Origin: Opisthocomus hoazin
Taxonomy: Eukaryota; Chordata; Aves; Opisthocomiformes; Opisthocomidae
Direction: 5' to 3'
DNA length: 64,000 nucleotides
Assembly (NCBI RefSeq): GCF_030867145.1
Contig: NC_134414.1
Coordinates: 22,462,518 to 22,526,517 of the forward strand
Part shown: positions 26,901 to 37,060 of the stretch, piece by piece
Position numbering within the stretch: the stretch's first letter is position 1
How the letters are laid out: each line of letters opens with the position of its first letter
Position numbers and translations under genes: made by a program
The notes under the pieces: generated by a model
The model's database searches: none
What the model was told of the DNA's origin: nothing
What the model saw: the letters and a program-made list of their open reading frames with translations, nothing else

Positions 26901-28117
26901 GTACCTCGTTCCCCTCCTTTCCTTGCTCCCAAACATAATATCTGTTACTTGAGAATATCTCTCTGCACCTCCGTAATGTTAACTGCATCCCATTAGCTGA
27001 AAACACCCTCCTCCCTCTAGATGAAAAGGGTAGGAATTTGTGTATTATAAAATTTACAAAGTGAACAAGATTATGACATACATTATGAATGATGCCACCC
27101 AAAGAGGAGGAAAAAATGCTGCAGTCATGCAAGATTTGCAGTGGCATCACTGTGACTTTTGCTTCAACAATAGCTTGTAGAACTGACACCTAAAAAAATT
27201 ATACAATATAAATCGAATTTATGGCATAACAAATAATATTTAATATATAGCATTGAATGCATACACATCAATACCAGTGCTGTAACAACAAAACAGAACT
27301 CGTAAAATTAGCAGCAGTTTTGCAAGTACAAAAATACACATTTTTTTTCAGAACATATACAATAGCAAAATTTATCAGGATATATTATACAAACTCAAAG
27401 CATTTAGATAATGCATTACTTTTAATATATTATATGATGTTTTAGATGCTGCATAATAAAATTACATGTGTTCTGCTTGCAATAATACATAACGCCATTT
27501 ACAGCAATGTTAAGAAACTATTCACAACTTAAACACGAACAGAACAGCCAACGAAGCACAATAAATGAAACACACAGAGTTGTGAGGTGTTAGTTACAAG
27601 CTTCAGCGTTTCTCTTTACGTGTTTTTAAGCTTACTTTTTTCTTTCTTTTGCAGTGTGAAAGAAATAACTACACCTGTTGAACATCCCTTATAAACATAC
27701 AGAAAACACTTATTCCTTGGAGGACAATGAAGGTAATACCTATCAGTTTCAGAACAGTAGTATAATACCACAGTTATGGAATCTATGCTGACTTTGCACG
27801 CTACATCAAAACCACAAAGGACTGGGACTCACATCCGCAAGGCTCAACACACGAGTGGTCAAGGGGAGAGGCGCAGTGGGCACCCCGCTGCCCTGGCAGG
27901 CTCAGAGAACAGGGCACTGCTTTTAGTTACCTCCTGGGACCCTTCCAGATTCCCAGGAGATTTCTGTTTGCTTGCTTTTTAGCAATTTTTGTTATTCTTA
28001 CAATGTTCTTGCAAAGCTTTATGTGGGAACATTACTCAGACAGTTTCCTAAAAAAAGAAAACCTGTGAATCTGGGGACAGCTCAATTAAATTTGAACAAC
28101 CTGGATACTGAACTTAA
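23903..28117. other. Intergenic between the CR1 tail and the ARHGAP20 3' end
   Basis: No gene seen. The part from about 26.8 to 28.1 kb is AT-rich and could belong to a longer ARHGAP20 3' UTR if the near-stop poly(A) site is bypassed; a minus-strand ATTAAA lies at 27239-27244. A 110-codon frame on the - strand (26857-27189) has no recognisable family. Confidence 0.4.
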
Positions 28118-28164
28118 AATGAACACACATTAACACCAAAGGCATTTTCTTTATGGTGTTTATT
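28118..28164 (-). terminator. ARHGAP20: Candidate ARHGAP20 poly(A) signal, close to the stop
   Basis: On the - strand AATAAA (complement of 28159-28164) begins about 45 bases after the TGA stop. It is followed by a GT-rich element (ttggtgttaatgtgtgttc, within 28118-28140), the spacing expected of a functional cleavage site near 28145. Use of this site would give a 3' UTR of only about 65 bases. A longer form that reaches further left cannot be excluded. Confidence 0.55.
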
Positions 28165-28208
28165 TTAAGCATTAATATTCCTCCGCAAGAAAGCTTTGTT
28201 CAGTCTTT

Positions 28209-29269
28209 TCAAACTTTGGATTGCTGTAATGCTCTTCTAGACCTCCTCTTTGATCTTGGATCATGAAGTCTGTCTTTTCCTGTGACTTTCAGAGGTAATG
28301 GCTGAATGTCAGGCTTAATCAAATAGCCGTCGACTTCATCAGTTGGTTTCAGGGGCACTGGCCTGCTGTTGGGCTCCACCAAGCCCCTCTCAGCCAAAGC
28401 GTCTGTAGGTTGTGGAGATGGTAGCACCTTGGTGGGTGTAACCAAATAGTCATCAGCCGCTTCAGCGACAGTGTCTTCATGTTTCTTTAGTGACTGAAAA
28501 GTGCTATCGAAAGGGGAGGAGGTTTCAGTCGGGGTAAACACAGATTGGTCTGAAAACTGAGAGAAAGCACTGTCCAGAGAGCTCATCGACGACACAGATG
28601 GAGACGTCCCAGGAGATGACAGGCTAGAAGAGCTAAATCCTGAGCAAATATTTAATCCCTCTGTCGTTGGAGGCAGGAGGCAATGGGACAAGTCTTTTTT
28701 TTCAATGTTTTGGTTTGTGTTGTCACTTTTACCAACATTAATCCCTATAATCAAGCTCTGATTTATAAGCTTTTGCCCCTCCATCTGCAATGACCGAAGC
28801 TGACGGAGATAGTCTTCATCTTCATGAGACAGGACAACATCATAGCTGGCTTTGCGTGTTGCCTTCTCATGACCATCACCAATGCGGGCGAATCTGGGGG
28901 CAAGGAGGCCAATTGCCGGCTCTGAGGAGCGCCTGTGTCTCCTCAAGGTTTTGAGAGCACCTGAGGTAGCTGCTGAAGAGAAGCCCAGTGCACTGGAGCA
29001 GAGAGACTCATTCTCTGAGTTTTCTTGTGATGAAAACTTATGGTGCACGTCAACAGAAATTGTCAACTGTTTTGATTTGGTTTTACTTTGAATTTCATCC
29101 ACCTCCGTCTGCTCAGAATCACCGTCACTCAGGGTGAAGACAGACTCCCTGCTCCTGTTATCCTGATCTCGGTTCTTAATCCAGTCGCTGGAAGAGGAGT
29201 CAGCTTCATCATTTGCCTCGTTTTCCAGGCTGTCATAGGAAGAGTCATTCAGATGGAGGGAGGCAGCAT
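28209..29269 (-). CDS. ARHGAP20: ARHGAP20 exon 13 in window (C-terminal tail, stop)
   Basis: Last coding exon: 1061 bases, after acceptor tccttgcag, completing split Asp511 and ending at TGA 28209-28211. It encodes residues 511-863. In order there is an acidic segment with LNDSSYDSLENEAND, a TLSD motif, one module with LRRHRRSSEP and LQMEGQKLINQSL, a Ser-rich stretch (SSPGTSPS, VFTPTETSSP), then three imperfect Pro/Thr repeats of 20-21 residues (about 785-845) and a basic end (SKRRSRRALQQ). The Ser-rich motifs match human ARHGAP20 as I remember it; the Pro/Thr repeats and the early stop do not. No transmembrane segment is seen. The tail is probably disordered and phosphorylated (inference). 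Confidence 0.9.
28266..28448 (-). repeat. ARHGAP20: Three tandem ~20-residue Pro/Thr repeats in ARHGAP20 tail
   Basis: Units begin YLVTP, LVEP and YLIKP. Units 2 and 3 align without gaps at L, P(+3), P(+7), P(+9), L(+10), K(+11) and T(+13). Unit 1 keeps L, P(+3), T(+13) and D(+14) with a shifted proline cluster. The DNA shows matching blocks such as caaatagccgtcgac and caaatagtcatcagc. Confidence 0.75.
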
Positions 29270-30839
29270 CTGCAAGGACAAACCAAGTGTTGACACGTCA
29301 GTGACAGAACTACCCTGCTGACAAGCAGCTGCATTTTTTGGGGGAGGAGCAAGTATCCTCTACTTGCAAGAGCATTCACCCTTTGAAGATTCTTCAAGCA
29401 TAAATGCCAATGATTTCAGAAAAAATTAATGTCTAATTTTGAAATGGAAAAACTGCTAAGCTGCGGTTCAGTCAAGAAGCATAGGATAACGCCACAGACA
29501 AGGGTCAGGGGTTTTTCGTGTTTTTGGGTTTTCTTATTTAAGTGGGGAACTTTAGTAGTAGGTAATCCAGCTGTAAACAATAATTTACAGACAGACTATT
29601 ACATCAGTAATTCATTGAATTTTTCTTTTCAGTATTGAATATTGAAAACATCATTTCAGCTTTCTTTCCTTCTTTTAGAAAAATGAAGAAAACAGGTTAT
29701 AGTTCATAATTTTATGGTCTTCCAGAAATCACAATATTTTTAAGAGCAACACTATGAAGACAGTTCTAGTCTCAGTTCAAACAGTTACCTCATTTCCACT
29801 GAGAGGTGCGCACCTGCTCCCTATTCCCTCTAAGCGATAACTGGAATTACATTAAATCTCTTTTGCTCTGGGCTGTGCTAAGCTGACTTATCTCACATTT
29901 GCAGCAGACAGAGTTCACGCATGGGCAGTCACCACACCTCAGTGCATGCCTGAAAACGTCTTCAGCTGCCGCAACCTATGGTGGGTCTGAGCTCTCAGTC
30001 CCAGCAAATCCCAGCACAGCAGATCCCACGCGCTTCCACACTTGGGGAGGGGGCAGGCCAAATTTCACTGAATTTCACCAGATTTCACTGGAGGCAGAGC
30101 ATGAGGAGCTTGGGCCAGCTACACTGAGTCAGTGTGGCATGCCAGAGCAAGTGCCATTACCACTTTCATTATAGGCCAGCTGTGCAAAAATTTATTTTAC
30201 GAAAATGCTGCTTTAGAAATATTTAAGGAGAAACACAAAACTCCAGTCAAAATCACTATCACGGGGCCAGAGAGAAAAAGAGCATTAATGATATTCTGGA
30301 GTGCTCTGCCAACTGGCCTGTCAGACATTTTCAGTCCCCTGTTCCATGATTTTTCTGTGCTGGGAGCAAAATCTGCATGTCCTAATGAAACTCTGGAGAT
30401 CCCTCTCTTTTGATAATGAAGAATAGATGCTTTCAACCTTAATACAATGGTGTGACAGCTGTATTATAACCATTGTTGATCAGTGACTTCCTGATATTCT
30501 GGGAATGCATAGACTAGGGCAAAAATCCTAAACTTGAGATTAAACCTTCTCCAGAACTTTTTCTTTTTCTTTATTCCTTTTCCCCCGTTTTTTTAACATA
30601 GTGGCTCAGATGACTAGAAAAGGAGCAAGGGATTCTTTGGGAGAGCAGTTTGTGGTATGGTCCAGGTCTATGATAAGTTAAATTGGTGATTATCACCAAT
30701 ACTTCAAGCAAAGGAAAGAGAACAGCAGCATCTGGGCACAGCACATAAAGACGGCACAGCATTCTTCCATGAAATATACCTGATCTTTTGTCTGGCTGAG
30801 TTCAGCTGTCTAATCGGGTCAAAACATAACCTGTATTAC
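29270..30839 (-). other. ARHGAP20: ARHGAP20 intron
   Basis: Phase 1 GT-AG intron between the last GAP exon and the terminal exon. No transposon recognised. Confidence 0.85.
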
Positions 30840-30951
30840 CTGAGCCATTCTCTCTCTTGCATGTGATCAGCATTTCTCCAAAGAGGGAGGTAATTTCCTC
30901 TCCAAAAATCCTGCAGCAATTCTCAGTGAGGAACTGTACCAGACTAGAAAT
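30840..30951 (-). CDS. ARHGAP20: ARHGAP20 exon 12 in window (end of RhoGAP domain)
   Basis: 112 bases, residues 474-510 plus the first base of codon 511. Acceptor ttgttgcag, donor gtaatac. The peptide contains LVQFLTENCCRIFGEEITSLF, the amphipathic helix that closes the RhoGAP fold and is strongly conserved in ARHGAP20. It then turns into a hydrophilic linker (CKRENGS) leading to the tail exon. Confidence 0.92.
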
Positions 30952-31419
30952 CTGCAACAAAGCAATGGGAGAGAGAAGTTCGGTCAGATCTTCCATGATT
31001 TCACTCAAGGCAAACTCACAATTCAGATGAGGAATAGGAGCAAACTGCCCATCCATGATGTGCCCCTCCAACAGCCAGGAACTCCTCTCCTGATCTCCCG
31101 GGGCTGAGGAAAACAGCCAGGCCCAGCTAAAATTTCCCATCTTTTCCATTTCCCCTCTGTCCTGTTCCAAGGCCACCACAACCGGAGATCTTCCCGATGA
31201 GAGAAGCACTTTGCTAATACACTGGGTATTGCTTTATGATCTCCCTCCCTTTCTTCCAGGCAGATTACGAGAATGGATCGATGAACGTTTCTGGAGCCCT
31301 GATAAGAGGACATGTCCTGATCTGAAGAGGTACTGACTGTTTTCACCTTCGTAACTAACAGCCTGGTTGAACAGCATGAAGATTTGTTTGGTTTTTTACT
31401 ACATGGCAGTGTCTCTCAC
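30952..31419 (-). other. ARHGAP20: ARHGAP20 intron
   Basis: Short phase 0 intron (468 bases); nothing else seen in it. Confidence 0.88.
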
Positions 31420-31609
31420 CTTTTTTGTAAATTCACTTTCTATATCAGGAGTCGAGGAAATAGGAGGCCAGAGCAGGCTAGGTGCAATGCAGATAGCCAG
31501 ATTAAATGCATTCATCTGGTTCTCTTCAGATCGCATTTCTATACCATGCAGTACTCCAAAGATGTAACGTAAGAGAACAACATTAGCTCTGGGGAGCTGC
31601 TCTATTAAC
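31420..31609 (-). CDS. ARHGAP20: ARHGAP20 exon 11 in window (RhoGAP core)
   Basis: 190 bases completing Arg410 and encoding 411-473. Acceptor tgtttacag, donor gtgagag. It carries the helical RhoGAP motif LPRANVVLLRYIFGVLH and the block QMNAFNLAICIAPSLLW. Asn446 in NLA corresponds to the conserved Asn that supports the switch region of Rho. The canonical GPN after it is APS here, as I recall it also is in human ARHGAP20, so this is a family trait and not damage. Confidence 0.93.
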
Positions 31610-32564
31610 CTGTAAACATATACAAATGTAATTCTTCAGATTAGTGACTGGACAAAATTAGACTGTTTTCCATGAATACATACAAGTCAAGATAATGCAA
31701 ATACAAAAACAGGGTAACGCGGTTCATTAATTAAACCAGGCAGCATGTCAGAGAGGTGTTCTTGCTCAGCTGCTTTCCCTCACTGTGACAGATCTCTGAG
31801 CAGTTTTCTGGGAGGACAGAAAACACCCTAACAGATAATTAAAATTACACTCTGTCAAAGTAATGAACCAAGTACAGTATATGACATGGAATGGTCTTTC
31901 ACCTAAGCTGCCTGGTAATTCACTATTCACTTAACCAAACAGTTCCTTTGTCTCCCCATGCCATCTAGTTGCCATATGTATATACGTATGTAAGTACGTG
32001 TGAGGTCAGCCAGTGTACAAAGCTTTGTTTCCCATGACACAAACTTCGCCCACTTTCTGTTTTGTATCACCGGCAAGGGTGGAGGCTTCCCTTCTCACCG
32101 TGCTGCAGTATTTCATTCACAATTCCTTCTTGGCTTCAAAATGGTCATTAAAATTTGAGATGAATGAGGGGGAAAATAAGAGGAATGGATTTAAGTTACC
32201 CTTTCACCCAGGACCCCGAAGTTCCCTGCAGTTGGTTTTGGGTTTGGTATCAGGTAGAAAACCAAGTCTTGGACAGTGTATTTATAAATATTATAAACAT
32301 TTTTTTTCATGGAAGGGTATTTCATTTATTTACTGGCATCCACAAAAGGCAGAAAAGCATGAAAAAAGAGAGACAGAAAAATTGTCCCATACAGGCAGTT
32401 GCTTAAATATACATGTAAGTTTAAATAGTCTGTCACATGTAAAGATATGTTCAGCATCTATTTACAAAAAAATTACTTGCAAGTTGTAAGTTGAATGTTT
32501 GTGAGTCTGCATTCTGAGATACAAATTTACAGGAAAAGAATACAGACAATATAAGTAACTTTAC
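31610..32564 (-). other. ARHGAP20: ARHGAP20 intron
   Basis: Phase 2 intron. A 158-codon frame on the opposite strand (32013-32489) lies in it but has no family resemblance. No transposon seen. Confidence 0.85.
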
Positions 32565-32674
32565 CTTTGGATGCTTTTTATCTTCTCTTCATTATTTCCT
32601 TGATCCATCACGGAGACCCACTTATCACAGAGCTGGGATGACAAAATGCTGCCTGGGATGTTGCGAAGAAAATC
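32565..32674 (-). CDS. ARHGAP20: ARHGAP20 exon 10 in window (RhoGAP)
   Basis: 110 bases, residues 374-409 plus two bases of codon 410. Acceptor cttgacaag, donor gtaaagt. It encodes DFLRNIPGSILSSQLCDKW and VMDQGNNEEKIKSIQ. The FLRNIPGS block is the RhoGAP segment in which most family members read FLRELPEPL, and the ARHGAP20-type variant is kept here. Confidence 0.93.
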
Positions 32675-32985
32675 CTTGTCAAGAGAAAAGAAGAAGAAAA
32701 TATGTAAACAGCTGTTCTGGAGCACGGAGGAGAATAGGAATAAATTATGCAGATACAAAAGGATGTATCAGTGGGACAGCACTAGCTGATAAGCATCTTG
32801 TTCCACACAGCAACCAAAACCAGCAGAAAACCATCTGAGATAAAGAAGTACTTTGGATTATTCTTTAAGTGAGAATTTTCTCCTTGTCTTCACCCTTTCC
32901 TGTCAAAATAGAGGCATTTGGATGCTTCATCTGCTATTGCTGACCTAAAAAATCTACAGTGGGACCAGTTGTTTTGATGCTGCAT

Positions 32986-33500
32986 TGTCATGGCTTGACC
33001 CAGCAGCTGGCAACTAAGCACCAGACAGCTGCTCGCTCAGCCCCCCCTTCCCCTCAGTGGGATGGGGAGGAGAAACGGACAAAAGGTAAAACTCATGGGT
33101 TGAGATAAAGACAGTTTAATAAGATAACAAATATTGATACTAATACTAACAACAACAACAATAATAATAATAATCTTGAATATGCAAAACTATACACAAT
33201 ACAATTTTATCACCACTCAACGGCTGATTCGCAGCCAGGCCCGAAGCAATGATCATGGCACCCAGAACTCAGGGATTTCATGAATTTCGCGGCACTCCCA
33301 AAAAAGACCAAGCTCACAGAAAAGTTGGAACTCCCAGACAATGAGGATTCGAACTCACAGAAAAGAGAAAGGAAAAAAAGGATTCCTGCCCAACGGCAAA
33401 CCCCCATTTGTAAACTGAACGTCTATGGTATGGAATATTTCCATCGGCCAGCTTGGGCTAGCTGCCTGGCTGTGCTCCCTCCCAGCTCCTGCAAGCACCC
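32986..33500 (-). mobile_element. Truncated solo LTR of an avian endogenous retrovirus
   Basis: The + strand begins tgtcatggcttgacccagca, the complement of an LTR 3' end. At 33088-33118 is the complement of the attaaactgtctttatctca region, where LTRs of this avian group have their poly(A) signal. U3-like sequence with the ggaatattccatacc-type block follows up to about 33500. The U3 5' end is missing and no internal retroviral genes adjoin it, so it is a truncated solo LTR. I recognise the type from non-galliform birds, but the exact family is uncertain. An (AAC/AAT)n patch and two 12-bp direct repeats lie inside. Confidence 0.7.
33148..33174. repeat. (AAC)n(AAT)n microsatellite
   Basis: About four AAC units followed by five AAT units within the LTR fragment. 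Confidence 0.8.
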
Positions 33501-33523
33501 AAAAAGCAACATTCTTCACATAC

Positions 33524-33685
33524 CTTAAACAAAGATGCTGTCACAAATATGGATTCACAGGCTAGGTCCACTTCAGCTCCCGAATCAAGCTTCTCCTTGA
33601 GCTCTTTGCAGGTTTTCGCACTTCCAGAGCGTCTGAAAATACCCTCAGTGGAAGGGCCCTCTTGGTAAAGCAGGGAAAGCATGTC
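33524..33685 (-). CDS. ARHGAP20: ARHGAP20 exon 9 in window (RhoGAP arginine finger)
   Basis: 162 bases, residues 320-373, phase 0 at both ends. Acceptor ttttgtttag, donor gtatgtg. It encodes GPSTEGIFRRSGSAKTCKEL and then LDSGAEVDLACESIFVTASLFK. Arg337 in GIFR is the catalytic arginine finger that RhoGAP proteins insert into the Rho active site, and the KELKEKL basic helix follows, so the catalytic centre looks intact. An LTR fragment begins about 23 bases downstream of the donor. Confidence 0.95.
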
Positions 33686-36643
33686 CTAAACAAAATTAAA
33701 AGGCAGAGAGGCTTTTTCAGAAATGTATTTTTTTTTGTCTAGTGCCATTAAAATGTAGATTTGCCACTTTTACCACAGGTGAAAACCTTTGAAGTCCTAA
33801 AAAAGCTCAAATTGACACAGAAGTCAAGGCTCACCCTCCAAGCCACGCCAAACTGCACAGCAAAGCTGTGGTCTGGGGCACTGAGTTTGGAAAACATCCC
33901 CTCAGAAATACTCTACTGGCACTGTTCAGCGCTAACCTCCTGCATGATGTTACAGGGTATGTGCAAGTTTTAGTCAAGTCATTTAAACTTATAAACACTG
34001 TGATATGGGAAAAGGAGAGTGGTCTGCCCAGTCCAAAGCTCTGCATTTGACAGTGGCCTCGGCCAGACACCACTTTGCAGGAAGATATGAGACCCTCACT
34101 ACTCGTCAGTGTGTTCAATATTATCACCGATCAGAGATGAAGACTTCTGTTCCGTGCCTGACGTCTGAAAAAAATGAGATTTCATCTAAGCTGGGAAGTG
34201 CTCTGCTTGTTAATATTTATCTGCACTTCTACACCAGATCAGAGTCAGATTTTTAGCTGTTTTGCTTCTTGTGAGCAGTATCGGACTCAGCAAGCAACTC
34301 AGGGCTGCTAGCGGGACCACCTCTGGGGCAAGGTGCTCCCACCTGGGAGGTCACCCAGAGGGGGCTAAAGCTTGGCTTACGGCTCCTTCAAAGCCAACGG
34401 GACTGCAATGGAGTGAACAGGCAGGCAGCTCACTACATGGGGTATTTAAAAGGAAAGGGAAATCAAGCAGATTCTTGCCTAGCTTTTACAATATCTGGAC
34501 GCCCTGATTTCTCCTGCTAAATAAGAGAGGAAAATGAGCGGAAAAGGAAATGCTGAAATCAGAGACCTCTCCTGAGGAAATATGTACGTGACACTTTCCA
34601 TCTGCTTCATGCTCTGCGGACTCCTGTGGGTCATCCCTCAGGCATGCCAGCCACCTCTCCCCAGGCCTGCTCCGAGCGATGTGGAATTTGTCATGTTTGT
34701 CTCTTCCAAGGGGAAGACGTGTGCAAACAGCCTCTGGGATCGTGAGCATGTACGGTCTGAGGACCAAGTTATCAAAAGATATGGCAAGAAAAGGGACACT
34801 GGGGGAGAGTCTGTCATCATTAAACCAAGTTACTGTAACAGTAATGGCTAAACAGTGGAGTTTGGTGACTTTCCTAGCCTGGGCTGTAAGGCAGGTCTTC
34901 CTGACACACAGCAATGCGAAAAAGTCTAACGGAAACTGTTATTTTCGCTTTTCTTCTTTGATGTTTCTTTCTCACTCTTGCAGAATTTGAAAGCCAAGCA
35001 TTCATGCGAGTCCAGACACTACAGAGGAGCAACTTCATGGCAGCAGGACTTCTGTCAGCATCTCCAGTTTCTGTGCAGGGATTTAAAGCTCTGCTGTCAG
35101 AATAGGCTGAATCCCACAGCACAGGATCTTAGCACATGAAGAAACACTTTGAAAATATATTTTGAATAAAATACCCACAAGATAAAACTGGGAAGCCCTC
35201 TTAAAGTAGTAAATCCAGACAAAATTATACGAATGAAGCTAGTGGTGTAAGACAATTCAGTGTGGCAATGGCTAAAAGACAGCCCTTCAACTGTGAAAGC
35301 AAGCCTGAAGCTCTGAAGCAGAGATATCAAACATGCCTGCAGCATTCATCCCTGATATTTTCTGTGTCTTGCAGGTAAATCCCACACAGTCCCTCAGATG
35401 CAGTATTCCATTCTCCAGAGATGATGCATGAAATCAAAAGCAAGTTATATTTTGTGGCATAAACACAGTGTTTAAGATTCAAAGCACAAAGTCTACCAAG
35501 CTGTGATTCTATGCTTAGCAACTTTGTATTTTTCAGGTTAAAATTTACTAATATTTATGTTTTGGATAAATTTCTGAAATGCAGTATTGGCTCATCTCTC
35601 AGAGAGAATGAGGGACTAGGTTCTTGCACAGCCCATCCCTGGAGGGCTTATTTAAATAACTTATATGATAAAAATGCACACTTCTCCCTCTACAGAAAAT
35701 AAGAAACCCACACTGTTAAAAGAACTGCAAAGTCCTAGTACGATTCATTAGTCAGGCAGTGATAAAGCAGCACATCAAGCACAAGCTTAGTAGACAAACC
35801 ACCTCTTCTTGTAAACTGGTGTAACCCCACTGATTTGTGGGGTTCTGGCAAGTTGCTCCAGCCGAAAGGCTGTTAGAATGAGGTGCCCAGTCCTGCAGGG
35901 CTCACTCCCACTCCGTAAATACTTCAATTGCTGCATTGACAACAGGACAGTCCTCAGTCCTGATGAAAAATGCCACATATCTGCCTTAATTATGCCTAGG
36001 AATGGACCCTAGGACAACCTTTTTCATGTTCCTGGACTGGTTTTGAGAGCAGCCACAGCACTAGCGCTCCCTCAAGACAGGATGAGAAGATGCTGAGGTG
36101 CTTCTGCAGCCTCCACCTTCCCATCAATTTTTGCAGTGGTGCTGTCAGATCAAAAACACAGACATGGAGTGCTTGCCTGCTCTAGGATGCCTCTTAAAAA
36201 GGCTCTGAAACCATCTTCTTAAGGGCAGGTAGCATTTGTATGCAAGCATGGGCTGGCTATATGGGACAGTAGATGCCACATTCATGGAGTCGGGGATTTT
36301 ACACAGATGGGAGTGGTTTAAAAAGCATTTGTGAATGTGGCATTTACTTAGACTGTGTAAGCAAGGATTAGGGAACTGGCCTTATAGCGTGGGCTATAAA
36401 GAAGAAATAGCCCAGAGCAGCAGAACGATCACATACATTTCTCAGGCTGTTTAGTATTAACCAGGCCTGACCACAGCATGTGTTAAAAACCAAAGTTCTT
36501 GCTGAGAACCACAAATGAGTTTTCCTTCTGGTTTCTCTGTTTGTGTAATTTCAATGTCCCGTTTACAGAGTGTCCCCATGTTCTCATTCACTACACAAAG
36601 AATTTCCACCACTGTAAGAGCCAGACCTGAATCTAGGACTCAC
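33686..36643 (-). other. ARHGAP20: ARHGAP20 intron
   Basis: Phase 0 intron of about 3 kb. No transposon recognised. Frames of up to 142 codons on both strands near 34.5-34.9 kb have no family resemblance. Confidence 0.85.
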
Positions 36644-36822
36644 CAAGAGGGGTTTGGGCAGGTTGTCATCCTCGCAGATGGCTGTCAGCAAGAGGCCAAA
36701 GAGCTTCCCAGGAGCTGCAGATGTTGAGGAGAGGGGGACATTGTCCAAGTGAGTGCCTGGGCCACGCCAAAAAGCCCAATTTATGATAGATCTTTTCCTT
36801 TTAAATGACTTTTGGCTTAAGT
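36644..36822 (-). CDS. ARHGAP20: ARHGAP20 exon 8 in window (linker and RhoGAP start)
   Basis: 179 bases completing Asp260 and encoding 261-319. Acceptor ctcttttcccag, donor gtgagtc. It contains the basic/aromatic linker FKRKRSIINWAFWRG, a THLDNVP segment, and then GKLFGLLLTAICEDDNLPKP, where the RhoGAP domain begins. The linker is nearly identical to the human one as I recall it, which suggests a conserved, perhaps autoinhibitory or membrane-contacting role (inference). A (CA)n tract on the coding strand lies about 165 bases upstream of the acceptor. Confidence 0.94.
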
Positions 36823-37011
36823 CTGGGAAAAGAGAAAGGTGTTTATTAGAAGAAATGCATTTCAATTCTAATTCCAGTATTTGTTTTGTGGTGGTTGCTA
36901 TGGTTTCAAAGGAAAACACGTCAGGAACTCAACCAACTCCTTGGCATCCAGCTCAGCCTAATCCGCCGAGCGCATACCTGTGCTCGTGTGTGTGTGTGTG
37001 TGTGTGCGCGT

Positions 37012-37060
<49 letters not shown>

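Larger units (their letters stand above)
32675..33523 (-). other. ARHGAP20: ARHGAP20 intron holding an LTR fragment
   Basis: Phase 0 intron of 849 bases. About 510 of these are a retroviral LTR fragment in the same orientation as the gene. It approaches to about 23 bases from the donor of the upstream exon. Confidence 0.85.

Noticed and set aside
26857..27189. 110-codon frame on the - strand near the ARHGAP20 3' end
   Set aside because: No family resemblance; AT-rich region that may be UTR of a longer transcript.
28882..29091. 69-codon frame on the + strand
   Set aside because: Exact antisense shadow of the ARHGAP20 terminal exon.
32013..32489. 158-codon frame on the + strand inside an ARHGAP20 intron
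   Set aside because: Antisense to the gene, no known motif, and it crosses ordinary intron sequence.
33345..33356. tRNA B-box-like sequence (complement of ggattcgaactc)
   Set aside because: No A box, no cloverleaf and no acceptor stem nearby on the - strand. It lies inside the LTR fragment.
36985..37057. Regular repeats as a CRISPR array
   Set aside because: This is a dinucleotide microsatellite. There are no spacers and the genome is a vertebrate one.
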